DNA of 52,455 nt, from positions 1-52,455 of the forward strand of contig JBELJQ010000009.1 of the NCBI GenBank assembly GCA_042090305.1, in the 5' to 3' direction. The translations under genes and the position numbers were made by a program. Source of the DNA: TMED13 sp042090305. GTDB taxonomy: Bacteria; Pseudomonadota; Alphaproteobacteria; Methylaequorales; Methylaequoraceae. Shown here one piece after another: positions 1 through 8,064 of the stretch (position 1 is the first letter of the stretch; each line of letters opens with the position of its first letter). Under the pieces are notes generated by a model. It had not been told where the DNA came from. It was given only the letters and a program-made list of their open reading frames with translations, and did no database searches.

Positions 1-126
1 GCTTTATCTGATCAAGTTGTTGTAATGCAACATGGAGAAATTATTGAAGAGGGGTCGGTAAAAGAAATTTTTTCAAAGCCAAAGGAAAGTTATACAAAAA
101 AATTAATACAGTCTGCTTTTATTTAA
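1..126 (+). CDS. ABC transporter ATP-binding protein, C-terminal fragment
   Basis: Reading from base 1 in frame 1 gives 41 residues and then TAA. The peptide has the pattern LSDQVVVMQHGEIIEEG followed by a short linker and a YTKKLIQSAF ending. That is the usual end of oligopeptide/dipeptide-type ABC ATPases: the D-loop/H-loop flank, then 'V.VM..G.IVE.G', then 'Y T..Ll.A'. The gene enters from the left edge, so the Walker motifs are outside the window and the substrate cannot be told. Its last 8 bases overlap the 3' end of the convergent aminopeptidase gene. The family call is fairly safe; the peptide-import subtype is an inference from the C-terminal motif. Confidence 0.72.
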   Translation, partial: ALSDQVVVMQHGEIIEEGSVKEIFSKPKESYTKKLIQSAFI

Positions 127-1498
127 ACATATAATCTATTAACCTAGACAAGGCAATAATTCCCATTGCTTCACCGCCTTCATATTTTGAATATTTATTT
201 GGACGAGTCCATCCCATAAGGTCGATATGAATCCAAGGGATTTTTTTCTTGATAAATTTTTCTAAAAATAGTGCTGCAGTGATAGCTCCCCCAAAACCAC
301 TATTTCCAATATTTTTATAGTCAGCATGATTAGAAAGTATTTGATCATTGTAATTTTGCCAGAGTGGTAATTGCCACAAAGGATCACCTGTTTCAGTAGA
401 TGCTTTATTTAAAAGGTTTGATAAAATTATATTATTAGAAAAAAAACTTGGAACCTCTAAGCCCATTGCTACTCTAGATGCACCAGTTAATGTGGCTAGA
501 TCAATGATTAGATCAGGATTTTTTTCTGATGCGTATGTCAATGCGTCAGCCATTATCAATCTTCCTTCAGCATCGGTATCACTTACCTCGATAAATTCAC
601 CACTCCTAGATTTATAGATATCAGATGGTCGCATTGCATTATCTGATACTGAATTTTCTACCAGACATAGTAATAAATCAACTTCAGCATTTAAATTTTT
701 TTTACTTAAAAGTTTTGCTAAACCAATGGCATTGGCTGCTCCACCCATATCCTTTTTCATCAAAGACATACCAACACCAGTTTTTAAATTAAGGCCACCA
801 GTATCAAATGAAACACCTTTACCGATAATAAAAATTTTTTTCTTATGCTTTTTTTTAGAGATAAATGACGCAAAGATTGGTTTATTTTTCTTGCTAGCAC
901 CACCTCCAACAACAGAAATTAACGGGAATGCTTTTTCCAATTTTTTTCCCATTATTTTTTTACATACATAATCATCATTTAGGTATTCTTTTGCAGCATG
1001 ATATATTTCACTAGGACCAAGAATATTAGCAGGAGAGTTTATTAAGTCTCTAATAAAAAAGTATGCCTCTTTTTTATTTTTAATATCTTTTGGTACTGAA
1101 GTAAGAGATTTGGTTATTTTCTTTGTCGTTACTGTTTTAAATTTTTGGAATTTATATTGTTCCAACTCCCATCCAAGTATAATATTAGATTTTTGAAGTT
1201 CATCACCCCCATAAATCTTTAAATTATACTTACCTGTACCACAGAAGTTATATAGTCTCTTTCCAATAAGTGATAAGAAAAAATTCATCTGTAGTTTGTC
1301 TAAATCGAAGTTCGTTAAAAGAACGTTTATCTGATTAGAGTTTTTTAAAAAACTTTTTTCATTTAACTGATTTAGTCTTAAATCTTTACAAAATTTTCTT
1401 AAATTCTCTGGAACTAATTTTAGCTCTAAATAAATGGAAAGTTCATTTTTATTTTTACTATTATTACTTTTTTTTGAAATCATAGTGTTATATAACAA
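119..1498 (-). CDS. M17 leucyl aminopeptidase family protein
   Basis: A 459-residue cytosolic metallo-aminopeptidase that would remove N-terminal residues from peptides using two metal ions. The metal and catalytic set is visible with the same spacing as E. coli PepA: K227 and D232 in GKGVSFDTGG, K239, D250, and D309/E311/R313 in DTDAEGRL. The N-terminal domain is short and divergent. The C-terminus (WTRPNKYSKYEGGEAMG) resembles the shorter 'leucyl aminopeptidase family' paralogue of alphaproteobacteria more than classical PepA. It therefore may not carry the DNA-binding role of E. coli PepA, and I give no symbol. It is divergent from nhaD with 41 bases between starts and overlaps the ABC gene tail at its 3' end. 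Family certain, paralogue type likely. Confidence 0.92.
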   Translation of the reverse strand: MLYNTMISKKSNNSKNKNELSIYLELKLVPENLRKFCKDLRLNQLNEKSFLKNSNQINVLLTNFDLDKLQMNFFLSLIGKRLYNFCGTGKYNLKIYGGDELQKSNIILGWELEQYKFQKFKTVTTKKITKSLTSVPKDIKNKKEAYFFIRDLINSPANILGPSEIYHAAKEYLNDDYVCKKIMGKKLEKAFPLISVVGGGASKKNKPIFASFISKKKHKKKIFIIGKGVSFDTGGLNLKTGVGMSLMKKDMGGAANAIGLAKLLSKKNLNAEVDLLLCLVENSVSDNAMRPSDIYKSRSGEFIEVSDTDAEGRLIMADALTYASEKNPDLIIDLATLTGASRVAMGLEVPSFFSNNIILSNLLNKASTETGDPLWQLPLWQNYNDQILSNHADYKNIGNSGFGGAITAALFLEKFIKKKIPWIHIDLMGWTRPNKYSKYEGGEAMGIIALSRLIDYMFK

Positions 1499-1539
1499 AA
1501 AATGATTTATATTTAAATATCAATTTTACGGGTGGGTTT

Positions 1540-2955
1540 ATGAACTTCTTTACTAATATCTTTTCAAAATTACCAATTCTTCTTATAGCTTTAGTTTCTC
1601 CGAGTTTGGTTTTAGCTGCCACTAACGATGGGCCGGCGACTCTAGATATGATTAGCAGTCCAATTGGAATTGCTTGTCTTTTACTTTTTGTTATTGCATA
1701 CGGATTTGTTATGGCAGAAGAATTTACTCACTTCAGAAAGTCCAAGCCTGTTATATTAGCAGCAACCGCCATATGGGCTATGATTGCGTTTTATGCAAGT
1801 ACTGACCCAAGTCTTTCAGCTCATTGGGCAGAAGGAAAATTTAAACACCTCATTCTGGAATTTGCAGAGTTATTTTTCTTTCTTTTCGTGGCCATGACAT
1901 ATGTTAACGCATTAACGGAAAGAAAAATGTTTGATGCTCTTTGCGCTTGGCTCTCAAATAATAATTTTAGTTACAAAAAGATTTTTGTCATAACTGGCGT
2001 TATTGCATTCTTTTTATCACCAATAGCCGATAATTTAACTACTGCGCTTATTTTAGGAACGGTTGTAACCGTTGCTGGACGAGGTAACAAGGCATTCATT
2101 GTTCCCGGATTAATAAATATTGTCGTATCTGCAAATGCTGGGGGAGCATTCTCTCCGTTTGGTGATATCACTACACTGATGGTGTGGCAACGGGGCTTTG
2201 TATCATTTTTTGATTTCTTTAATATTTTCTTGCCATCAGTGGTTAATTACGTAATTCCCGCTACAATAATTTACTTTGCAATTCCAAATGAAGTGCCAAA
2301 GGGAGATGGAAAAAAGGTTGTTGTTCAACCCGGTGGTAATGTAATTGCTTTATTAGGTATTCTTACAATATCAATTACTGTAGCTGGACATCAAGTTTTA
2401 CACATGCCTCCAGTCTTCGGTATGATGTTTGGTTTGGGAATGCTTGGTACTTACGGTTATTTTCTTAAAACCAGATATCCTGGAAAAAACAAATTCGATA
2501 TCTTTGAACTCACAGGAAAAGCTGAATGGGATACATTATTATTCTTTTACGGTATTTTAGTTTGTGTAGGTGGTTTAGCAGCTGTCGGATATTTAAAATT
2601 AATATCTGATGATATGTATGTAAATTTAGGTGCTACTTATGCAAACATTCTTGTCGGATTTTTATCTGCTATCATTGATAATATACCTATTGTCTATGCT
2701 GTACTTACAGCACATCCATCCATGGATATGGGTCAATGGCTATTGATTACTTTGACGGCTGGTGTAGGTGGATCACTATTGTCGATTGGTTCTGCCGCTG
2801 GAGTTGCATTAATGGGCCAAGCAAGGGGAGTTTATACTTTCTTTGCGCATCTAAGATGGTCTTGGGCAATATTAATAGGTTATGCTGCAAGTATTGTTGT
2901 TCATTTGTGGCTAAATGCCGATCTGTTCGACCTAGTACCACTAGAGAGAAGGTAA
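1540..2955 (+). CDS. nhaD: Na+/H+ antiporter NhaD
   Basis: A 471-residue inner-membrane sodium:proton antiporter of the NhaD/IT superfamily. It starts with a hydrophobic signal-like segment ending in LVLAA, then has many transmembrane helices. The characteristic ion-path motifs are visible: SPIADNLTTALILG near residue 160 and IDNIPIVYAVL near residue 380. Length and motifs match NhaD of marine bacteria. Sodium extrusion with proton uptake would support pH and salt homeostasis in seawater. The ribosome-binding site is weak (GGGTGGG just before ATG). A strong hairpin with a short T-run follows 15 bases after the stop, so the gene is probably a single-gene transcript. Confidence 0.95.
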   Translation: MNFFTNIFSKLPILLIALVSPSLVLAATNDGPATLDMISSPIGIACLLLFVIAYGFVMAEEFTHFRKSKPVILAATAIWAMIAFYASTDPSLSAHWAEGKFKHLILEFAELFFFLFVAMTYVNALTERKMFDALCAWLSNNNFSYKKIFVITGVIAFFLSPIADNLTTALILGTVVTVAGRGNKAFIVPGLINIVVSANAGGAFSPFGDITTLMVWQRGFVSFFDFFNIFLPSVVNYVIPATIIYFAIPNEVPKGDGKKVVVQPGGNVIALLGILTISITVAGHQVLHMPPVFGMMFGLGMLGTYGYFLKTRYPGKNKFDIFELTGKAEWDTLLFFYGILVCVGGLAAVGYLKLISDDMYVNLGATYANILVGFLSAIIDNIPIVYAVLTAHPSMDMGQWLLITLTAGVGGSLLSIGSAAGVALMGQARGVYTFFAHLRWSWAILIGYAASIVVHLWLNADLFDLVPLERR

Positions 2956-2970
2956 TAATAATTTCATGAA

Positions 2971-3008
2971 TGTATACCAAGATCTAATAAGATTTTGGTG
3001 TACATTTT
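2971..3008 (+). terminator. Rho-independent terminator of nhaD
   Basis: A 15-base left arm (2971-2985) and right arm (2990-3004) pair completely, with two G-U wobbles, around the four-base loop AATA. TTTT follows directly. It lies 15 bases after the nhaD stop. The minus-strand reading has no T-run, so it should terminate plus-strand transcription only. Confidence 0.8.
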
Positions 3009-3019
3009 GACTAGCTTAT

Positions 3020-3166
3020 TTAATAAGCAAGTCTAACCCTCATATATAATTCTGTTAAACAGGCAAGGTAATTAAGATAGTTTACAGGGATATTCACTTT
3101 TTCATATACCCTTTTAATACTATTGTTTTTATTGAATTGTGTAATGTAGTTCTGAGATGATAACAT
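3020..3166 (-). CDS. Possible small protein, 48 residues, unknown
   Basis: An ATG-initiated minus-strand frame of 48 residues that I do not recognise. It begins MLSSQNYITQF, has a middle IKRVYEKVNIPVNYLNYL, and ends with TELYMRVRLAY. The composition looks protein-like (aromatic, charged and proline residues, few runs of K/N/I). An AAAAGGA sequence lies upstream but only about one base from ATG, so the true start may be elsewhere or the frame may be the tail of a broken gene. The frame stays open five codons further upstream (LKKKD) before a stop. It could be a genuine small gene, a pseudogene remnant, or chance. Confidence 0.28.
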   Translation of the reverse strand: MLSSQNYITQFNKNNSIKRVYEKVNIPVNYLNYLACLTELYMRVRLAY

Positions 3167-3248
3167 ATCCTTTTTCTTCAGTTATGATTGAATTTTTAAG
3201 TTTTAATTTATTATAAAATTAATAATAGATTTTTAAAAAAATCTTAGG

Positions 3249-3356
3249 TCAGATAGCAATCGAATAGACTGCAAAATAATTCTCTTGTAATTTTCCTAGT
3301 TTATCTGGATGTTCTAGTCTATTTCCAAAAGTATGAAGTAGCCATATATTTTTGTC
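3249..3356 (-). pseudogene. Possible decayed gene fragment, 35 codons
   Basis: A minus-strand open stretch without its own start encodes 35 residues, beginning DKNIWLLHTFGNRLEHP and ending ENYFAVYSIAI before TGA. A stop codon sits immediately upstream, and before that the same frame reads MKSTSGIKIG. The residue mix is unlike random AT-rich translation, which suggests the end of a former protein interrupted by an in-frame stop. I do not recognise the family. It precedes the 48-residue frame at 3020-3166 in the same direction, so both could be pieces of one decayed gene. Chance remains possible. Confidence 0.2.
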
Positions 3357-3468
3357 TTAACCTATTTTTATACCTGATGTAGATTTCATTGTTCAATTTA
3401 AATTTGTAAATTGACATGGTAAACTTAATATTTTTTTATTTTCCTGTAACTTATTAAGTCTTATTAAT

Positions 3469-6015
3469 CTACCACCTTATGTGCATTCCACCAAATATAG
3501 ATAATGGTTGTCCGGGAGTTACAAATGTACCGCTTTCACCTGTTCCATCAACTTCATTTTCAGCCAAAATGCCGCCGGTTTCAAAGTTTGTATCTAAGAG
3601 GTTTCTTCCTTCAATGAAAAAAACTGAGCTGAATGGTGTTCCTGGCTTTAGTGGAACTGAATATTCAGCGGATGCATTTAACAAGAAATAACCCGCTACT
3701 TGTTTTCCCTCTGCGTTGTTTTCATCACCTCTGTAAAACTGTTGTGAATTATACTCGGTATCTACAAATAGACTTAATCTATCAGTCGCAGAGTAACCTA
3801 CACCAATTCTTCCAATGTGAGGAGAAAGACCAGGTATTGCATCTCCTGGACCAACTTGTATTTGATAAGCCTCCCTAGATTCACAAGATTCTTGATCAGC
3901 CTCAGCAGCAGTATCCCCTGCAGCGCTTGCACCATACTCGTCAGAACCTCCACAAGCGTGAGGGTTTTCTGAATGACCAGCACTTGCAATCTTTTGGTGT
4001 GTTTCAAACGATGCCCTTACATAAGAATAGTTTCCGTACCAGGACAATTTATCACCCAACTTACCGTTTAACCCAAGTTCTGTTCCCATTCTCTGAGTGT
4101 TACCAACATTTCTAAAATATCCGGTACCTACTCTGTTTCCTCCAATAAATATGATATCATTGTAATTTCGTCCAGCGAAAGCTGTAGCATTCCAGTTTAT
4201 ATTATGTTCCATACCGAATAAATTGCCTCCCTTCAAACCTCTGGCTCCCATTTCAAGGCTTCTATTTTTGACTTGGTCCAACGGAGGATCTGCCTGAAAT
4301 GAATTAGGCAGTCTACATGGTTGGTCAGGATCTGCACAACCAAGTTCAGCTACGGAGGGAGTACGACTTGATTCTTTATAGGTTGCATAAACTGAAGTTC
4401 TACCAAGAATTAGTGTTTCTCCAATTTTTCTTGTTACACCAACGCCGGGGTTAAATTCATTAAAGAAATGGTGTCCCTCTAAAGCAGTTCCATACTGATC
4501 TTCCATCTTTAAGGATGCCCAGTTCCACCTACCAGAGAGGTTTAAAGATGTAGAATCATCTATATCAATTGTATTACTTCCATACAGAGCTAAATTGTGA
4601 GTTGTAGCTTCTATATTTGTAATAAAAATATTTTCAGCTTCAGCATCTTGACTTAATAGAACCCCTGTACCTTGAACTCCCCTATCACCCTGAATAATGC
4701 CAAGTTCAGTAGACGAGGCAAAGCTGTTATGTGAGTATTCATATGAGAGTCCTGTAATAAGGGTATTATTCTTGTTGTAAAAGTCAGAGTCATATGTTGA
4801 CTGAAAGTTGAATCCCATTTGATTTTGTTTTGTGTTGGATCTATTTATTGCTCCAATACTCTCAATTTCATTTTCATCATCATCAGCTTCTAACCCTAAC
4901 GCAGTATAACTAATAGTATTTCCTGAAACATCTAAATAGGTTTCATCTGAACTACCAGAAACTTCTAATTCTGAACATAAGATACCATCCGCAGTTCCTC
5001 TGTCAGTATTATAACCCAAGCCACAATCACCAGCTTCAAATTCATCACCGTTGTAATTTCTTCTTTCCATGTGACGATAATAAATATTACCTTGGATAGA
5101 TAACTTGTCATTAACGAAGTGATTTCCTCCAAGATTAGCATAGTAATTTTTATTGTGAGTATTATCAGGATAAGTATAAACTGCATCTCTACCTTCCAAA
5201 TCCATCAAAGTAAGTGGAACAGCTCCATTTCCCCTCAAGTCGGTATAGGCTTGTCCAAAATTAATGAAAAGCTCAGTATCTTCATCTGGTCTGTATCTTA
5301 CATCACCAAAAACAGTGTTAAGGTATGATTCAGATTTATCTCTCCAACCCGAATCGTAATTAAAATTTGCGCCTAGGTAAATTGCGACATCATCAAATTG
5401 TTGTCCATACTCAAGTACTTCATTTGTCCGTCCATAGTTCCCTCCAGATGTAGTAATATTTGCTCCTGCAAAGTTAAAACCATTTTTCATTTCCATAGTA
5501 ATGGCTCCACCAAGTGCATTTTGTCCAAAAATTGGATCACCACCTGTGAAAATTTGCATACTATTTATAGCAAATTCTGGAACAAGATCCCACTGAACCA
5601 CCTCACCAAACGACTCATTAACTCTCATGCCATTTTGATAAACAGCTATAGATTGAGCGGTACCAAGTAGTGGACCACCAACGTACCCTCTAAAGTTTAT
5701 ATCATTTTGCATTGGGGAACTATTTAGATTAAATAAAGATATACCAGTTGCTTCTCTGTTTAATGTTTCGGTGATAGAGAAGTTTTTCTTTTTACTTATT
5801 TTTTCTCTACTTAAAGTTTGAATTTTACCAGGTACTCTTTCCAAATCTAGCCCAGATCCTTGAACAGGTGTTACAGAGATGATATTAACATCTGGAGCTA
5901 TATATGTTTTGTCTTGCGAATATAAAGGGTTATGGGCCAAGAGAGCAAAAATTGATGCATTCATGAAATAAATAATTTTATATTTATTATTTATTCTATT
6001 TATAATTGATTGCAT
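3469..6015 (-). CDS. TonB-dependent outer-membrane receptor
   Basis: An 848-residue outer-membrane active transporter. A hydrophobic leader (IIYFMNASIFALLAHN) is followed by a TonB-box-like ISVTPV near residue 47. The plug domain comes next (about 55-180, with ITETLNREATGISL, NDINFRGYVGG and FGQNALGGAI). A long beta-barrel with alternating aromatic strands ends in IRW, the expected terminal aromatic residue. A conserved stretch with a cysteine pair (GCADPDQPCRLPN) is typical of a widespread proteobacterial receptor group whose ligand is not known to me. No siderophore, cobalamin or sugar genes adjoin it, so the substrate cannot be assigned. Its ribosome-binding site is a G7 tract. Confidence 0.93.
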   Translation of the reverse strand: MQSIINRINNKYKIIYFMNASIFALLAHNPLYSQDKTYIAPDVNIISVTPVQGSGLDLERVPGKIQTLSREKISKKKNFSITETLNREATGISLFNLNSSPMQNDINFRGYVGGPLLGTAQSIAVYQNGMRVNESFGEVVQWDLVPEFAINSMQIFTGGDPIFGQNALGGAITMEMKNGFNFAGANITTSGGNYGRTNEVLEYGQQFDDVAIYLGANFNYDSGWRDKSESYLNTVFGDVRYRPDEDTELFINFGQAYTDLRGNGAVPLTLMDLEGRDAVYTYPDNTHNKNYYANLGGNHFVNDKLSIQGNIYYRHMERRNYNGDEFEAGDCGLGYNTDRGTADGILCSELEVSGSSDETYLDVSGNTISYTALGLEADDDENEIESIGAINRSNTKQNQMGFNFQSTYDSDFYNKNNTLITGLSYEYSHNSFASSTELGIIQGDRGVQGTGVLLSQDAEAENIFITNIEATTHNLALYGSNTIDIDDSTSLNLSGRWNWASLKMEDQYGTALEGHHFFNEFNPGVGVTRKIGETLILGRTSVYATYKESSRTPSVAELGCADPDQPCRLPNSFQADPPLDQVKNRSLEMGARGLKGGNLFGMEHNINWNATAFAGRNYNDIIFIGGNRVGTGYFRNVGNTQRMGTELGLNGKLGDKLSWYGNYSYVRASFETHQKIASAGHSENPHACGGSDEYGASAAGDTAAEADQESCESREAYQIQVGPGDAIPGLSPHIGRIGVGYSATDRLSLFVDTEYNSQQFYRGDENNAEGKQVAGYFLLNASAEYSVPLKPGTPFSSVFFIEGRNLLDTNFETGGILAENEVDGTGESGTFVTPGQPLSIFGGMHIRW

Positions 6016-6036
6016 GAATATACCCCCCCTTAATTA
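6016..6036 (-). promoter_or_regulatory. Ribosome-binding site with G7 tract
   Basis: On the minus strand the receptor leader reads TAAGGGGGGGTATATTC before ATG. The Shine-Dalgarno element is therefore embedded in seven consecutive G (C at 6023-6029 on the plus strand). A homopolymeric G run this long stands out in such an AT-rich sequence and is a possible slippage site that would change the strength or spacing of the ribosome-binding site. Confidence 0.6.
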
Positions 6037-6131
6037 TCCATCCTAAATTATAATACTATAAAAAAACATAATAAAATGCAACTCTTTAATCCCCTGTTGA
6101 ACATTACTGAGCAATATATTATGTATAATAC

Positions 6132-6581
6132 ATGTTTAACTTTTTAGAAAAATTCAAAACTAAAGAAATTGATGATATTAACCCTGATGAGAAAAATTCA
6201 TTAATCGTTTCAGTTTTAATTGAATCTGCAAAATCCGATGGGGAGTTTTCTAAGGCTGAGATAGACAAAATTATTTCTATTATAAAGAATAAGCTAAAAC
6301 TTGAGGACAAGCCAGCACATGATCTTTTTTATAAAACCCTGGAACTTAATCAAGACAACATAGAAATGTACTCAATAACAAAAGACATAAGGGATAATTT
6401 CGATGCAGATGAAATCAAAGGAATTGTTAAATATATTTGGTATGTTGTGCTCTCAGATGGTCACCTTGATGATTTTGAAGCAGCATTAATGAGAAAATTG
6501 ACCGGTTTATTTCATTTGACAGGGAAAGAGGCCGCAGAGATAAAGAGTGCAGCTGAAAATGACCTAGGAATCAAAATTTAG
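6132..6581 (+). CDS. TerB-family (tellurite-resistance-like) protein
   Basis: A 149-residue all-helical cytosolic protein of the TerB/COG4103 type. The two acidic TerB metal-site-like motifs are visible: KSDGEFSKAE at residues 34-43 and LSDGHLDDFE at 107-116. Between them lies an amphipathic helix region. The family is common in alphaproteobacteria. It is usually annotated as tellurite-resistance TerB, but the biological role of solitary copies is unclear, and no terC/terD/terZ genes are nearby. It starts 116 bases from the divergent TonB receptor and its 3' end overlaps the DUF2805 gene by 18 bases on the opposite strand. Family likely; role unknown. Confidence 0.82.
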   Translation: MFNFLEKFKTKEIDDINPDEKNSLIVSVLIESAKSDGEFSKAEIDKIISIIKNKLKLEDKPAHDLFYKTLELNQDNIEMYSITKDIRDNFDADEIKGIVKYIWYVVLSDGHLDDFEAALMRKLTGLFHLTGKEAAEIKSAAENDLGIKI

Positions 6582-6851
6582 ACCCTTAAGCTGCTTACTT
6601 CTTTTTTCAAACAATTTCCTATGCTTTATTGATTTTTGGTTAACCCTTTTCCTCCACAACCTAAAACTCGAAGGCTTTAAATTCTTTCTCATTATTTTTA
6701 TTACTTCCGATTCGGCTTTACCTGTATTTTCTCTTATCTCTTCAAACGTAATCCTATCGGCCCATGCTGCCCAAATTATCCAATCGATAGATTTTTTTTC
6801 TTTTGGCTCAGTATTTTTTACTCTAGTTTGAGGTCTATCAGGTTTTTTCAT
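6564..6851 (-). CDS. TIGR03643 / DUF2805 family protein
   Basis: A 95-residue small basic protein. The core IDWIIWAAWADRITFEEI followed by SEVIKIMRKNLKPSSFRLWRKRV matches the TIGR03643/DUF2805 family. Its helix-turn-helix-like layout and basic tail (RHRKLFEKRSKQ pattern) suggest nucleic-acid contact, but no function is established that I know of. Its start overlaps the stop of the CIA30-like gene in an ATGA arrangement, so the two are probably co-translated. The last 18 bases overlap the TerB-like gene on the other strand. Confidence 0.82.
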   Translation of the reverse strand: MKKPDRPQTRVKNTEPKEKKSIDWIIWAAWADRITFEEIRENTGKAESEVIKIMRKNLKPSSFRLWRKRVNQKSIKHRKLFEKRSKQLKGLNFDS

Positions 6852-7393
6852 CTAAATAATTTAGCCTCTTCAATTTCAAGCCTTGCGTTAAAATCCTTCC
6901 CAAATGCAACAAACGCTATTGACTCAATATCTATAGGTGAAAATGAAGCCGGTTGATAGAAGTTTGATTTCGAGAACTCATTAAAGTTGATTATAATCTC
7001 ACTCCAGGATCTGCCTGCCATAAACTTCGCTGAATAAAATTGCCATGGAAAAATTAATTTTGAGGTTCTTACGTGGACAAAATAATTTTCGGAATTACCT
7101 CTAACCTTCATTTTAATGCCTGTGAAACTTTTGTCATTTAGCGCAAGCTTTTTTCTGACTTGAATAAAACCTCCATTATTTTTTGTGCTAACATCACCTG
7201 ACAATCTCAAAAAGATTTTATTATCATTCAAAATTTCGACTTTTCCAATTGAAACACCACCCATTACTTGATCACTTATATATTCCCAATCTTCAAAGAA
7301 ATCTTGGGATTTATTCATTCTTTCATCAATCAGATTCATTGCATTAGATGATAAATTAATCAAAAGAAAAATTGAAAAAAAAAAAAAATTCAT
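6848..7393 (-). CDS. CIA30 family protein (complex I intermediate-associated fold)
   Basis: A 181-residue protein with the CIA30 beta-sandwich signature: WEYISDQVMGGVSIGKVEI near residue 37, then GGFIQVRKKLAL, YFVHVRTS and WQFYSAKF. It ends with SPIDIESIAFVAFG and a final strand. A short N-terminal hydrophobic leader (FFFFSIFLLINLSSNA) suggests export to the periplasm. CIA30 relates to mitochondrial complex I assembly and carbohydrate-binding folds; the role of the bacterial homologues is unclear. Codons 2-7 are built from a run of 14 T (A at 7375-7388 on the plus strand), a possible slippage site. It is co-directional with and overlaps the DUF2805 gene. Confidence 0.85.
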   Translation of the reverse strand: MNFFFFSIFLLINLSSNAMNLIDERMNKSQDFFEDWEYISDQVMGGVSIGKVEILNDNKIFLRLSGDVSTKNNGGFIQVRKKLALNDKSFTGIKMKVRGNSENYFVHVRTSKLIFPWQFYSAKFMAGRSWSEIIINFNEFSKSNFYQPASFSPIDIESIAFVAFGKDFNARLEIEEAKLFR

Positions 7394-7492
7394 ATAATAA
7401 TAATTACCATAACTAATATAAAAAATCTAACTGACTATTAAAACAATCATAAACTTAGTTGTGATATCTAAAAATTTTTATTGTGAGGAAAA

Positions 7493-7963
7493 ATGCAAGG
7501 AAAGGAAATTCAAAATTTAATTATTCAAACTCAGGAAAGGTGGGCCTCTGTTGTTTTAGCTATTAGCGAGGCTTATAAAAATAAAAGCAATTTGGAAAAT
7601 CTAGTTTCAGAATTACTTAATGATATATATGCTTTCAATCATTGTGATGTTTTATTTAAGCCGACATTAGCTAAGGAAAAACAATTTAGGTCAACAAAAG
7701 AAGAGTTTGAATCTTACTTTTTGGGAAAGAATAAAGTTTGTAAAGAAGACAAAGGATTTGCAATTAAAAATTGGAAATCCATCAGGTTTGAAAACTATAA
7801 AATAATTAATTGCAATGATTATTTTTTATCAATGGGTAATTATTATTTTGAAGATGATGAAAATAAGCTGCTTAAAGTTGAATATACGTTTGGTTTTATA
7901 AAAATTAATGACAATGAATTGAAGATTAGCCTCCATCATTCATCAATCCCTTACGATGATTAA
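7493..7963 (+). CDS. NTF2/SnoaL-like domain protein, unknown function
   Basis: A 156-residue cytosolic protein with an N-terminal helix (RWASVVLAISEAYKN), then LYAFNHCDVLFKPTLA-type sequence. It ends in a beta-rich half: MGNYYFEDDENKLLKVEYT and LKISLHHSSIPY. This matches a group of small NTF2-like proteins with the LHHSS.PY terminus. In databases that group is sometimes mislabelled phosphoribosyl-AMP cyclohydrolase. The cyclohydrolase metal-binding motifs are not present, so I do not use that name. A good GAGG ribosome-binding site (GTGAGGAAAA) supports the start. It stands alone between oppositely directed and unrelated genes, so context gives no role. Confidence 0.7.
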   Translation: MQGKEIQNLIIQTQERWASVVLAISEAYKNKSNLENLVSELLNDIYAFNHCDVLFKPTLAKEKQFRSTKEEFESYFLGKNKVCKEDKGFAIKNWKSIRFENYKIINCNDYFLSMGNYYFEDDENKLLKVEYTFGFIKINDNELKISLHHSSIPYDD

Positions 7964-8064
7964 TATAAAAAAATTTAAAATTCAGTTTAGAGAATATAAT
8001 TCGATGTCTATGCATATGAATTACCTTAAACTAATTGACAATTTTAGTTCAGAAAGAATTATTT

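Larger units (their letters stand above)
2956..3468. other. Longest gene-poor gap (513 bases)
   Basis: This stretch lies between the nhaD stop and the convergent TonB receptor stop. It holds the nhaD terminator (2971-3008). It also has a second inverted repeat (3009-3033: GACT-A-GCTTAT / ATAAGC-A-AGTC around a short loop). Two protein-like minus-strand reading frames are listed separately. No tRNA, tandem repeat or insertion-sequence end was seen. In an otherwise tightly packed genome this gap most likely marks a decayed gene or a small gene. Confidence 0.6.

Noticed and set aside
4965..5670. Several open frames antisense and out of frame within the TonB receptor gene
   Set aside because: Their composition is repetitive or serine/isoleucine-rich, they lack ribosome-binding sites, and they are fully explained as shadows of the receptor gene.
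6124..6129. TATAAT two bases before the TerB-like ATG as its -10 element
   Set aside because: A start from this element would fall inside the gene, after the start codon. No properly spaced -35 was found.
6132..6581. Tellurite resistance operon
   Set aside because: Only a solitary TerB-like gene is present; no terC, terD or terZ genes are nearby.
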